Shown piece after piece: positions 1 to 6,223 of a stretch of DNA of 7,987 bases. Both the position numbers and the translations under genes were made by a program. The DNA is taken from positions 1-7,987 of the forward strand of contig JANQEY010000276.1 of the NCBI GenBank assembly GCA_028278125.1, written 5' to 3'. Below the pieces are notes generated by a model that worked only from the letters and a program-made list of their open reading frames with translations, was not told where the DNA came from and did no database searches. Each line of letters opens with the position of its first letter. Within the stretch, counting starts at the first letter, position 1. This stretch comes from a bacterium. GTDB lineage: Bacteria > Electryoneota > Electryoneia > Electryoneales > Electryoneaceae.

Positions 1-1
1 T

Positions 2-106
2 AAAAGGATCGCCGCCGAGGGAGAAGCGGCAGCCAACAGAATTATTAACAATAGTCTTACGGATGCATTACTTAAAATGAGAGGAATTGAAGCCACGAAT
101 GTATAG
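2..106 (+). CDS. Prohibitin-family (SPFH) protein, C-terminal end only
   Basis: Only the last 34 residues are in the window; the gene begins to the left. The reading frame gives an Ala/Glu-rich helix followed by ANRIINNSLTDALLKMRGIEA and a TAG stop. The pattern AEGEAxANRIIxxSLTxxLLxxRxIEA is typical of the end of prohibitin-like SPFH proteins, which form membrane-associated ring assemblies and often modulate membrane proteases. The stop codon overlaps the start of the next gene by 8 nt, which suggests co-transcription and coupled translation with the csiV-like gene. The family call rests on the tail alone; the membrane anchor and band-7 domain cannot be seen. Confidence 0.8.
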   Translation, partial: KRIAAEGEAAANRIINNSLTDALLKMRGIEATNV

Positions 107-923
107 GTTAATCATTAAAACCTTAATCTGTTTGATTCCGCTATTGTGGACAACAATTCGTGCGGAAACAAACTGGTATCAGGTGGAAGTAATTGTTTTT
201 GATTATCTAAATCCGGATCTGGATCGGGAACTTTGGTATCAGAATCCCGGGTTGCCACAAAGCGATATGTCGATTGAATTAATTACCGATGTTCCGGATG
301 AAATCGATGTGGCTGATATTAATACCCTGCTGGATATGGAAAGTGAAGAAGAACAGGATCAGGAAGAGATTACTGATGAGGCATTGAAGCCTGACCTTGT
401 CCCCTATCTGGCGCTACCGGAAGATAAGTTCCGGTTAAAAAATGATTATCGCATTTTGAAGCTGTCCTCCGGCTATCGACCCCTGTTACATGTGGCCTGG
501 CAGCAGCCGGGTCTGCAAACAGAGGAAGTGCGTTTTGTACATCTGGAAGGAATTGTCGAGGAGAAACCATCACAACAACCATTAATACAGGAACCCGGAA
601 ATATTATCGATGTCGGCAGCCAGGTGCTCATAGAACAGATATACAAACCACCCGAAATGATTTTTGCAGGGAATATCAGGTTGCGCAGTACAAAGTTTTT
701 GCATATCGATGTGGATATAGCCTATTTCCCGAAGGACTTTACCGGCATTCTAAACAGGCAAGTACAGAAGGATACGAGGAAGGATAGCAGTCTTGCGAAT
801 TATGAAGCGGACTATGTACGGCTGACGGAAAGCAGAAGGATACGGCTTAATGAATTGCATTATTTTGATCATCCACTGTTTGGTGTCATTCTCCAGGTCA
901 GCAGAATTGAAACAGAAGAATAA
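99..923 (+). CDS. csiV: CsiV-family periplasmic protein
   Basis: This encodes about 274 aa. Residues 1-22 form a signal peptide: a short basic start, a hydrophobic core (LIIKTLICLIPLLW) and a likely cleavage after IRA. The mature protein opens with WYQVEVIVFDY and closes with ESRRIRLNELHYFDHPLFGVILQV, the two conserved ends of the CsiV family. Vibrio CsiV is a peptidoglycan-binding periplasmic protein needed for cell-shape integrity with the PBP1a/LpoA synthase; that role is known for the family and inferred here. The middle is acidic (about residues 70-95), as usual for a variable linker. I chose the ATG at 99. The TTG at 87 in the same frame would extend it by 4 residues but leaves only 2 nt after the GAGG at 81-84. 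The gene overlaps the preceding SPFH gene by 8 nt and the next gene by about 17 nt. Confidence 0.8.
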   Translation: MYRLIIKTLICLIPLLWTTIRAETNWYQVEVIVFDYLNPDLDRELWYQNPGLPQSDMSIELITDVPDEIDVADINTLLDMESEEEQDQEEITDEALKPDLVPYLALPEDKFRLKNDYRILKLSSGYRPLLHVAWQQPGLQTEEVRFVHLEGIVEEKPSQQPLIQEPGNIIDVGSQVLIEQIYKPPEMIFAGNIRLRSTKFLHIDVDIAYFPKDFTGILNRQVQKDTRKDSSLANYEADYVRLTESRRIRLNELHYFDHPLFGVILQVSRIETEE

Positions 924-1338
924 ACTTAAAACAAAAAGTGCAATTCAAAGCGCTCTTGATAGACTAGACGACATGGGGTTTGAAGCGTTGCAAGAGCCTG
1001 AAAAAGTATTAGTGACTATATGGGCGATGGAAGGTGAAGTTAATAATGGAGGATTTGAGCAGTTCTTTTTTAATTCCGCCGGAGATCTTGCGTTTTACGG
1101 CCCGGAGGCATTGCGGGCTATCGGTGCTGATACCATGGCCGAATTGGCTGAAAAGGCCAACTCAGTATTCGGCGAGGCCGGTCCCAGCAAGGATTTGGAA
1201 GAACGGAGAGAACTGCTTTTATCATTGGGTGAAAAATACAACGGCTTTCTCGATAAAATCGATGTTCAATTTTTCGAGTATCCAGATGATTTAACATCAT
1301 TGATGGAGAAATATGTTGAGGAGCAATTAAAAGAATGA
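907..1338 (+). CDS. DUF4375 / DMP19-family protein
   Basis: This is an acidic protein of about 143 aa. The core has EGEVNNGGFEQFFFNSAGD, then an ALRAIGA segment and an acidic C-terminus (FEYPDDLTSLMEKYVEEQL), which is the DUF4375 (DMP19) pattern. The founding member, Neisseria DMP19, is a dimer that mimics DNA and sequesters a transcription factor; most family members are uncharacterised, so no specific role is claimed. The start is uncertain. An ATG at 850 would overlap csiV by 74 nt and add a sequence unlike the family. The TTG at 907 has AGG at 895-897 about 9 nt upstream and keeps the conserved N-terminal helix. The ATG at 973 would remove that helix. The gene ends in TGA, showing that TGA is a real stop here. 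It may be translationally coupled to csiV, but its content suggests an accessory gene. Confidence 0.75.
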   Translation: MKQKNKLKTKSAIQSALDRLDDMGFEALQEPEKVLVTIWAMEGEVNNGGFEQFFFNSAGDLAFYGPEALRAIGADTMAELAEKANSVFGEAGPSKDLEERRELLLSLGEKYNGFLDKIDVQFFEYPDDLTSLMEKYVEEQLKE

Positions 1339-1451
1339 AAAGGCGGTCCAACAGGGTAGATTCATTCGGACAGTCAAGAACGTCAATTCGTCCCGTTTTA
1401 CCTGGTAGTGATTTGTAACATTAGACGGTTATCATAAACATTATAAAGTGT

Positions 1452-1459
1452 GAGGAGGA
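1452..1459 (+). promoter_or_regulatory. Strong Shine-Dalgarno site of the GFA-family gene
   Basis: GAGGAGGA lies 4 nt before the ATG at 1464 and is the best ribosome binding site in the window, fixing that start. The 125-nt gap before it (1339-1463) also holds a weak possible promoter (TTGTAA at 1413-1418 and TAAACA at 1435-1440, 16 nt apart), which suggests this gene may be expressed separately from the csiV group. Confidence 0.7.
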
Positions 1460-1463
1460 AGAC

Positions 1464-1898
1464 ATGACAGAAGAAATCGAACGAAGAGGAAGCTGTCTTT
1501 GTGGTGCAGCGGGTATTTCAATAAAAACGTCGGGCAGGAGCGTGGGTACCTGTCATTGCAATATGTGCAGAAAATGGACAGGCGGGCCTTTATTTGCAAT
1601 CGAGTGTGATGGCAAAGTTCATTTTGAGAGTAATGACAGTATATCTGTCTTCAGTTCTTCGGACTGGGCTGAGCGCGGTTTCTGCAGCAAGTGCGGCAGC
1701 CATCTTTTTTACCGCCTTAAGAAAGAAGAACATTATGCGATTCCTGTCGGGTTGCTCGATAACAGCGAAGATTTGGTCTTTGACCATCAGATATTTATTG
1801 ATGAGAAGCCGTCCTTCTATGCGTTTGCCAATGAAACCAGGAATATGACAGGCGAGGAAGTATTCGCCGAGTATTCGGCATCCTTGGAAAAGGAGTGA
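1464..1898 (+). CDS. GFA-family zinc-binding protein
   Basis: This is a 144-aa protein of the GFA fold (glutathione-dependent formaldehyde-activating enzyme family). All expected zinc cysteines are present: CLC at 11-13, CHCNMC at 30-35 and CSKC at 74-77, followed by GSHLFYR. The family-typical end motif (IDEKPSFYAFANETRNMTG) sits at about 112-130. The founding enzyme, Gfa of Paracoccus, was reported to speed the joining of formaldehyde and glutathione, but most homologues have no known substrate, so enzyme activity here is unproven. The length is normal for the family. The protein is soluble with no signal peptide. It ends in TGA. The next gene begins 25 nt downstream, so the two probably share a transcript. 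Confidence 0.88.
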   Translation: MTEEIERRGSCLCGAAGISIKTSGRSVGTCHCNMCRKWTGGPLFAIECDGKVHFESNDSISVFSSSDWAERGFCSKCGSHLFYRLKKEEHYAIPVGLLDNSEDLVFDHQIFIDEKPSFYAFANETRNMTGEEVFAEYSASLEKE

Positions 1899-1922
1899 GA
1901 GTGATCACCATGGTTGTAACAA

Positions 1923-2627
1923 GTGACCTCAGAACAAATAAGTAAAACCCTGAGAGGGTTGGCCGACCCTGCTATAGCACAACATTCACAGCGTTTTTTC
2001 AAAACAGGGAAGGGCGAGTATGGAGAAGGGGATAAATTTCTCGGTATCCGGGTCCCGGTACTCAGGGCACAGGCCAGAAAACACCAGGATATTGCATTGA
2101 AGGAAGTCCGGCGGTTGCTACAATCTGCCTTTCATGAGGAGCGTTTGTGTGCGCTTTTGCTGTTGGTTCGTAAATTTACCAGAAGCAATGAGGAAGAAAG
2201 GGCGGTCATTTATGAACTATATTTAAACAACACCAGGTACATCAATAATTGGGATTTGGTTGACAGTTCGGCTCACTATATCGTTGGTGTGTATCTGGAA
2301 GATAAAGACAAACAGGTGCTATATGAGTTATCCGGATCCGATAGTCTCTGGGAAAGACGAATCGCCATCATGTCGACCTTTCATTTCATCAAGAACGATC
2401 GTTTCAATGAAACGCTGGACCTGTCAAAGCAGCTAATCAACGATAAAGAAGATTTGATACATAAAGCAGTCGGCTGGATGCTCAGGGAAGCCGGGAAACG
2501 CAATATGGCTGTTGAAAAAGCTTTTTTGAAAGCACATTACAGGAAGATGCCTCGCACTATGCTGCGGTATGCGATAGAGAAGTTTCCTGAACGGGAAAGA
2601 AAAAAGTACTTACAAGGCAAAGTATAA
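1923..2627 (+). CDS. AlkD-like DNA alkylation repair protein
   Basis: This 234-aa protein is of the DNA alkylation repair (AlkC/AlkD) family, a HEAT-like helical solenoid that removes alkylated bases such as 3- and 7-methylpurines. The N-terminus shows the hallmark RFFKTGKGEYGEGDKFLGIR at about 24-43. Residues matching the base-excision site of Bacillus cereus AlkD (W109, D113, R148, W187) are visible here as W110 and D114 in NNWDLVD, R145/R146 in WERRIAI and W185 in VGWMLREAG. The C-terminal KMPRTMLRYAIEKFPE is also typical. The start is GTG at 1923: an in-frame TAA at 1917 rules out anything earlier, and the family N-terminus begins here. No clear Shine-Dalgarno site precedes it, so translation may depend on coupling to the upstream GFA gene. 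The gene converges on the cyclase gene 98 nt downstream. Confidence 0.92.
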   Translation: MTSEQISKTLRGLADPAIAQHSQRFFKTGKGEYGEGDKFLGIRVPVLRAQARKHQDIALKEVRRLLQSAFHEERLCALLLLVRKFTRSNEEERAVIYELYLNNTRYINNWDLVDSSAHYIVGVYLEDKDKQVLYELSGSDSLWERRIAIMSTFHFIKNDRFNETLDLSKQLINDKEDLIHKAVGWMLREAGKRNMAVEKAFLKAHYRKMPRTMLRYAIEKFPERERKKYLQGKV

Positions 2628-2725
2628 ATAACTGTCACCGCCCTTAATGGGATGTAGCGAAACACTTAGCCGTAACATTAAAAGAGGTAAAAGACAGATT
2701 ACAGAATTGCTCGGAATAAAACCGC

Positions 2726-4054
2726 TTAAGAACTCTCACGAGGTTGATAGAGTTTACTGCTAACCCGGTTTCTACCCTGGTGCTTTGCATCGTACAAAGC
2801 GATGTCTACAGTGACAATCATATCGCGCATTTCAGTGGATTCGTCCGGTATCAGGCTGGTTACGCCTGCACTTAATGTAACGATGTCTGCAAGGTTTGAG
2901 CCCGCATGAGGCAGTTGTAAATCCATGACTGCTTTTCTGATGGATTCCGCAATGATTACTGCCCCCTCAAGTCCTGTGTTCGGTAATATGATGGCAAATT
3001 CTTCTCCGCCATAGCGTGCCACCAGATCTGCGGGCCGGTTACAGACTTTTGTAATGGTCTGGGCAATTGTGTAAAGACATTCATCTCCGTGCTGGTGTCC
3101 ATACCTGTCATTGAACTGCTTAAAGCAGTCAATATCACACAGTATCAGCGACAATGGCTCCTTGTCGCGTAACATACGCTTCCATTCATTCTCCATTTTT
3201 TCGTCAAATCTGCGCCGGTTTGCGATATTGGTTAATGGATCAGTGATGGCATATTCCATCAACTGATTTTGCCTGTCAGCGATGGTATTGAACTGGTTTT
3301 CCAGTTTATCTGCCATGTGGTTTATTGCTCTGGACAGGCTGGCCAGTTCTTCCGCGTACGGTATTTCGAGTCTTTTGCTGAAGTCACCCATGGAAAAAGC
3401 CCCGGCGATTTCTTTCATGTTCCTGAGAGGTTTGCTGATACGGTGGGATATATAAAGACTGAAAAGGACTATCAGGACTGCAAGAACACTGGCGATGATC
3501 AGTGCATCTCGATAGATTTCTTCGATGCTCTCATCGAACTCTGTCACCGGTACCGAGGTACGTAACACACCGATAATCTCTCCTTTCACCAGTAATGGGA
3601 TCGCAACATGCATCAGGTCTTTGTGCAGGATCTTACTGTAGCGTATGGAATTACCGGGATGCCCGATCATGGCGGTTTTAATCTCAGGCCGGTTTATATG
3701 GTTATCCATTATCTCGGGGTCTCTGTGGGAATCAGCAATGACAACACCGGAAGGCAAGATGACCGTGATTCGAGTATCTGAGGCGATACCGGCGTTTTTG
3801 CTGATATCGTCGATGATATTGTTGCGGTACGGGGTGTTTGACGAGGTCTGCATCAATTCCAGGATATGTCCATAAATTAACCTGGCCCGTGATTCCAAAT
3901 CCTTTTTTGTGTGCTGCAGAAAGGATTTTTCCCAGTCGTTTATCAGTAACCCGGCAAATATCACAAGCGGTATAAGTGCCAGTAATAGATAAGAGGAGAG
4001 TAACAACCATGCCAAGGGCTTCTGTTTAGAAGCCTTTTGGTGTGTTTGATTCAT
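2726..4054 (-). CDS. Membrane sensor diguanylate cyclase (HAMP-GGDEF)
   Basis: This 442-aa inner-membrane enzyme should make cyclic di-GMP from two GTP. Order: TM1 at about 13-38; a periplasmic sensor of about 145 residues with the Cache/PAS-like pattern VAIPLLVKGEIIGVLRTSVP at 150-169; TM2 at about 184-204; HAMP at about 205-257; GGDEF domain at about 264-434. The active site reads GGEEF (349-353), with metal-binding D307 in CDIDCFKQFND and DPLTNIANRR at the domain entry. The inhibitory I-site RPAD (340-343) lies exactly five residues before GGEEF, as in PleD, so product inhibition is expected. The ATG at 4052-4054 is preceded by GGAAGG at 4057-4062. The signal sensed is unknown. The gene stands alone in its direction after a 185-nt gap from the redoxin gene and probably has its own promoter there. 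No EAL domain is present. Confidence 0.95.
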   Translation of the reverse strand: MNQTHQKASKQKPLAWLLLSSYLLLALIPLVIFAGLLINDWEKSFLQHTKKDLESRARLIYGHILELMQTSSNTPYRNNIIDDISKNAGIASDTRITVILPSGVVIADSHRDPEIMDNHINRPEIKTAMIGHPGNSIRYSKILHKDLMHVAIPLLVKGEIIGVLRTSVPVTEFDESIEEIYRDALIIASVLAVLIVLFSLYISHRISKPLRNMKEIAGAFSMGDFSKRLEIPYAEELASLSRAINHMADKLENQFNTIADRQNQLMEYAITDPLTNIANRRRFDEKMENEWKRMLRDKEPLSLILCDIDCFKQFNDRYGHQHGDECLYTIAQTITKVCNRPADLVARYGGEEFAIILPNTGLEGAVIIAESIRKAVMDLQLPHAGSNLADIVTLSAGVTSLIPDESTEMRDMIVTVDIALYDAKHQGRNRVSSKLYQPRESS

Positions 4055-4082
4055 AACCTTCCCGGGTGATATGCCTTCTCAG

Positions 4083-4178
4083 TGTATCGGTCAGTTTAGC
4101 CGAGGAAAAGTAACAATTTTGTAAACATTTGGTTAAGAAATGGACAGCAGGGATATGACCGAAAAATGTATCGGGCAG
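4083..4178 (-). repeat. Repeated TCGGTCA-type element upstream of the cyclase gene
   Basis: TGTATCGGTCAG at 4083-4094 recurs as TGTATCGGGCAG at 4167-4178 (11 of 12 bases), 84 nt apart, or about eight helical turns. The core TCGGTCA (4087-4093) also appears inverted as TGACCGA at 4156-4162. The copies lie in the only non-coding region upstream of the diguanylate cyclase start (4054). They could be operator half-sites, but a chance occurrence in 185 nt is possible. I could not place a convincing promoter here. Confidence 0.3.
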
Positions 4179-4239
4179 GATAAGTCATGCTATACAGGCT
4201 TTACCCATTGATGATTACGATAAAGGAGGTAATGGTTGA

Positions 4240-5355
4240 CTAACGGAAGCCTCCGGGATGTCTGATTGTCTCCGGTGAGCGTTGCCTGTTATGAGAGATG
4301 AGATCCAGCTCAAATGTGATGGGTAATTCGGCCGGCGGAAAACAGATTTCATCATCACAGGTTTGATACTGGAGTGTTGCCGCAACCGTGATCGATGAAG
4401 CCTTGTAGTGGGGAGAGACGGTTAATTCCCGGTTTATCCTGACTTTTCCATGATACACCGGCACGGTTTCATCGATGACATCGAGATGAATCATTTCCGG
4501 TTCCGGCAGTTCCAGCGCACCGGTACGTAATGCGGGGTGTTCCGCTATTTTGAGATCGACCGCGCGATAGGATGAACCGGGTGCATACAGGTGCACCTTG
4601 TCGTACAAGTCGAAGTCCGCTATCAGGACAATACGATTTCCCGGACGGATTTCATCCTGAGACGGATAGGCCGTCAGTTTAAACTGGCGTGTGACATCAG
4701 CCTCGACACGTTGCCCTCCATCTCCGACGCCGAATACTTTTAATAATACTGTATCGGCAGTGATACGCTGCCGGTGTGACTGGTCAAAGAATTTTTCCTT
4801 AACAATACCCTCAGCATCAACAAGATAACTGCCCGGGAATGCCATGCCGTGCAGCATGGTACCGGGTTTTGTATTGGGGTTAAGCAATCCGAATGCTTCA
4901 ATAACTTCGGATTTCGGATCGGCAAGCAAAGTATATCGGAACGGTCCCTTACGCCTGGTAAAATCCTGCAGGATTTCGATGCTGTCATAACTTATAGCCA
5001 CGACACCGAGTCCCTGGTCGGTGAAGCTGTCGTAGGTTCTTTCCAACTCCACGAGTTGGGTTTTACAGAAGGGTCACCAGTCAGCAGAGCGATGAAACAG
5101 AATATAGGCCCCGTTTGTTCCCTTGATGTCATTAAAACTGCGTAACTTTCCATGTTGATCAGGACTTTGAAAATCAGGGATGCGTTCGCCGATCTCCGGG
5201 CCGGTAGCCCAGTTGTTATTCAGCGGGCTGGGTTGGTCGAATACTTTAATTTCCTGTGGTATACCGGGAATAGTAATACTTAACAGTACAAAAAGGATAG
5301 TAATCCTGAATATATTGATGCTATTTGTATTAAAAGTACTCATCATCATTACCAT
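4240..5355 (-). CDS. Probable selenoprotein: exported UxxC redoxin fused to a DsbD-alpha-like domain
   Basis: Read through its single in-frame TGA, this is one 371-aa protein. Residues 15-33 are a hydrophobic export signal or membrane anchor, placing the rest in the periplasm. Residues about 56-205 are an AhpC/TSA-type redoxin: GERIPDFQSPDQHG at 56-69, then HRSADW-U-PFC with the TGA at 94 and Cys at 97, VVAISYDS, and FPGSYLVD with the likely cis-Pro at 174. Residues about 215-352 resemble the DsbD N-terminal (alpha) domain, with YQTCDDEICFPP giving C333 and C338. Related redoxins have Cys where the TGA lies (SADWCPFC), so Sec at the nucleophilic position is the simplest reading. Reduction of periplasmic disulfides or peroxides is inferred; the substrate is unknown. 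The start is ambiguous among four ATGs (5355, 5349, 5346, 5343) with no clear Shine-Dalgarno site. Without recoding it appears as a 93-aa fragment and a false 270-aa gene starting at GTG 5052. A disabled Cys gene or a sequence error remains possible. Confidence 0.82.
5043..5059 (-). promoter_or_regulatory. SECIS-like hairpin after the in-frame UGA
   Basis: In the mRNA, CCAACUC and GAGUUGG form a perfect 7-bp stem closed by a GUG loop. The loop starts 21 nt after the UGA and its first base is G. Known bacterial SECIS elements lie just downstream of the UGA inside the coding region, with a short stem and a loop having G at or near its start, typically about 16-37 nt from the UGA. A possible lower stem, UUCU with AGAA across an internal loop, could extend it. 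The hairpin also encodes QLVELE, so some of the pairing could be chance. Confidence 0.7.
5074..5076 (-). other. In-frame TGA read as selenocysteine (Sec94)
   Basis: The mRNA context is UGG-UGA-CCC-UUC-UGU (W-U-P-F-C). The TGA sits at the first position of the CxxC motif, and the following base is C, a weak context for UGA termination in E. coli. TGA ends two other genes in this window (stops at 1336-1338 and 1896-1898), so a genetic code in which TGA is always sense is excluded. Sec insertion would need selA, selB, selC and selD elsewhere in the genome; none is in this window. Confidence 0.75.
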
Positions 5356-5384
5356 GTCTTCGGAATTTTCTACATCTGTTGCTA

Positions 5385-5413
5385 AATATAGTGCTCCGAA
5401 TCACCTTGTACAA
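5385..5413 (-). promoter_or_regulatory. Possible sigma70 promoter of the redoxin gene
   Basis: On the minus strand, TTGTAC (5408-5413) is followed after 17 nt by TATATT (5385-5390). The -10 matches the consensus at 5 of 6 positions and the -35 at only 3 of 6. Transcription would start about 20-25 nt before the ATG at 5355. This lies in the 127-nt gap after the phosphorylase gene, so the redoxin gene could be transcribed on its own. Confidence 0.35.
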
Positions 5414-5482
5414 TAGCTGTCTAGTTTAGTCGTTGTTGCTCCAATAGTGCAAGTTACTAAAAATAATCGACGGATAATTGTC

Positions 5483-6223
5483 TTAAATTTTTGGGAGCAC
5501 TGCAGACAACAGCGTATAAACTTTTTCAAGCGCAGTATTCATATTTTTTTCAATCATTGCCATGGTGATTTCTTCATCCGATTTACCGGCCGTCCAATTG
5601 ACCACGATGGAAATCGAGGCATAATTTATTTCCAGCTCACGGGCCAGGGCGGTTTCCGGCATACCGGTCATACCGACAATATCACAACCATCCTGTTCCA
5701 TTTGTTTAATCTCAGCAGCGGACTCGAGACGTGGTCCCTGGGTTGCCCCATAGGTTGCATGGGGTAAAACATCCAGTTGTAATGTTTGTGCCGTGTTAAT
5801 GATTAATTCTCTGATGTTTGCACTGAATGGGTGGGTAAAATCTACATGTGTGACATGGGAAAGTTCTTCTTCAAAGAAAGTATGTTTTCTGCCCCAGGTG
5901 TAATCGATGATTTGATCCGGAATAACTAACCGGCCCGGTTCCATTTCATGAGTTATCCCACCTACGGCATTAATACTTAGAATGGCTGTGACTCCGTTAT
6001 CCTTCAGTGCCTGTAAGTTGGCGCGATAGTTCACTCTGTGAGGTGGAATGTTGTGAGGATCGCCATGCCGGGGCAGAAAGATGATCTCTTTACCGGCATA
6101 GTGTCCATGAACAAGTTTTGCCGAAGGTTGACCATAAGACGTTTCACAGGTTGTCTTATGCGTGATCTCCAGACCCTCCATACTGGTCAGACCGGAGCCA
6201 CCGATGATTGCCAGTTTAGTCAT
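5483..6223 (-). CDS. S-methyl-5'-thioinosine phosphorylase (MTAP/PNP family)
   Basis: This 246-aa cytoplasmic enzyme of the MTAP/PNP family probably splits methylthioinosine with phosphate into hypoxanthine and 5-methylthioribose-1-phosphate, recycling the by-product of polyamine synthesis. Visible motifs are IIGGSGL at 6-12 (phosphate site), PRHGDPHNIPPHRVNYRAN at 51-69, NAVGGI at 85-90, GATQGPRLESAAEI at 159-172 and VGMTGMPE at 183-190. The base-recognition motif is VVNWTAG: N209 stands where adenosine-type MTAPs have Asp (the DYD motif), which favours a 6-oxopurine such as hypoxanthine over adenine. Pseudomonas aeruginosa PA3004 is the characterised precedent. The start overlaps the HPRT stop by 8 nt and AAGGAG (6226-6231) sits just ahead, so translation is probably coupled. 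Ordinary MTAP activity is the main alternative. Confidence 0.88.
   Translation of the reverse strand: MTKLAIIGGSGLTSMEGLEITHKTTCETSYGQPSAKLVHGHYAGKEIIFLPRHGDPHNIPPHRVNYRANLQALKDNGVTAILSINAVGGITHEMEPGRLVIPDQIIDYTWGRKHTFFEEELSHVTHVDFTHPFSANIRELIINTAQTLQLDVLPHATYGATQGPRLESAAEIKQMEQDGCDIVGMTGMPETALARELEINYASISIVVNWTAGKSDEEITMAMIEKNMNTALEKVYTLLSAVLPKI

Noticed and set aside
1415..2680. GTAACATTA repeated at 1415-1423 and 2672-2680, flanking the GFA/AlkD genes
   Set aside because: Only 9 bases match, with no similarity beyond them; this is too short to call insertion borders.
1339..2725. Integron gene cassettes with attC sites
   Set aside because: The gene types would fit, and GTCCAAC after the DUF4375 gene resembles half a core site, but no matching GTTRRRY partner or long imperfect palindrome follows it, and the GFA-AlkD gap is far too short for an attC.
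4240..4260. CGGA/TCCG hairpin at the redoxin stop codon as terminator
   Set aside because: The stem is only about 4 bp and no U-run follows.
4221..4263. Plus-strand AAAGGAGGT followed by short reading frames
   Set aside because: The Shine-Dalgarno match is excellent, but the ATG is one base away and gives only MVD, and the TTG frame stops after 9 codons inside the redoxin gene end. Probably chance.
4240..5052. Stand-alone 270-aa protein starting at GTG 5052
   Set aside because: It would begin in the middle of a redoxin fold, just after the active-site motif, with the stop-containing N-terminal part in the same frame immediately upstream. One read-through gene explains both parts.
5040..5100. 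Genetic code with TGA as Trp
   Set aside because: Two other genes in the window end at TGA at their natural family ends, Trp is encoded by TGG (including just before this TGA), and the site needs Cys/Sec, not Trp.
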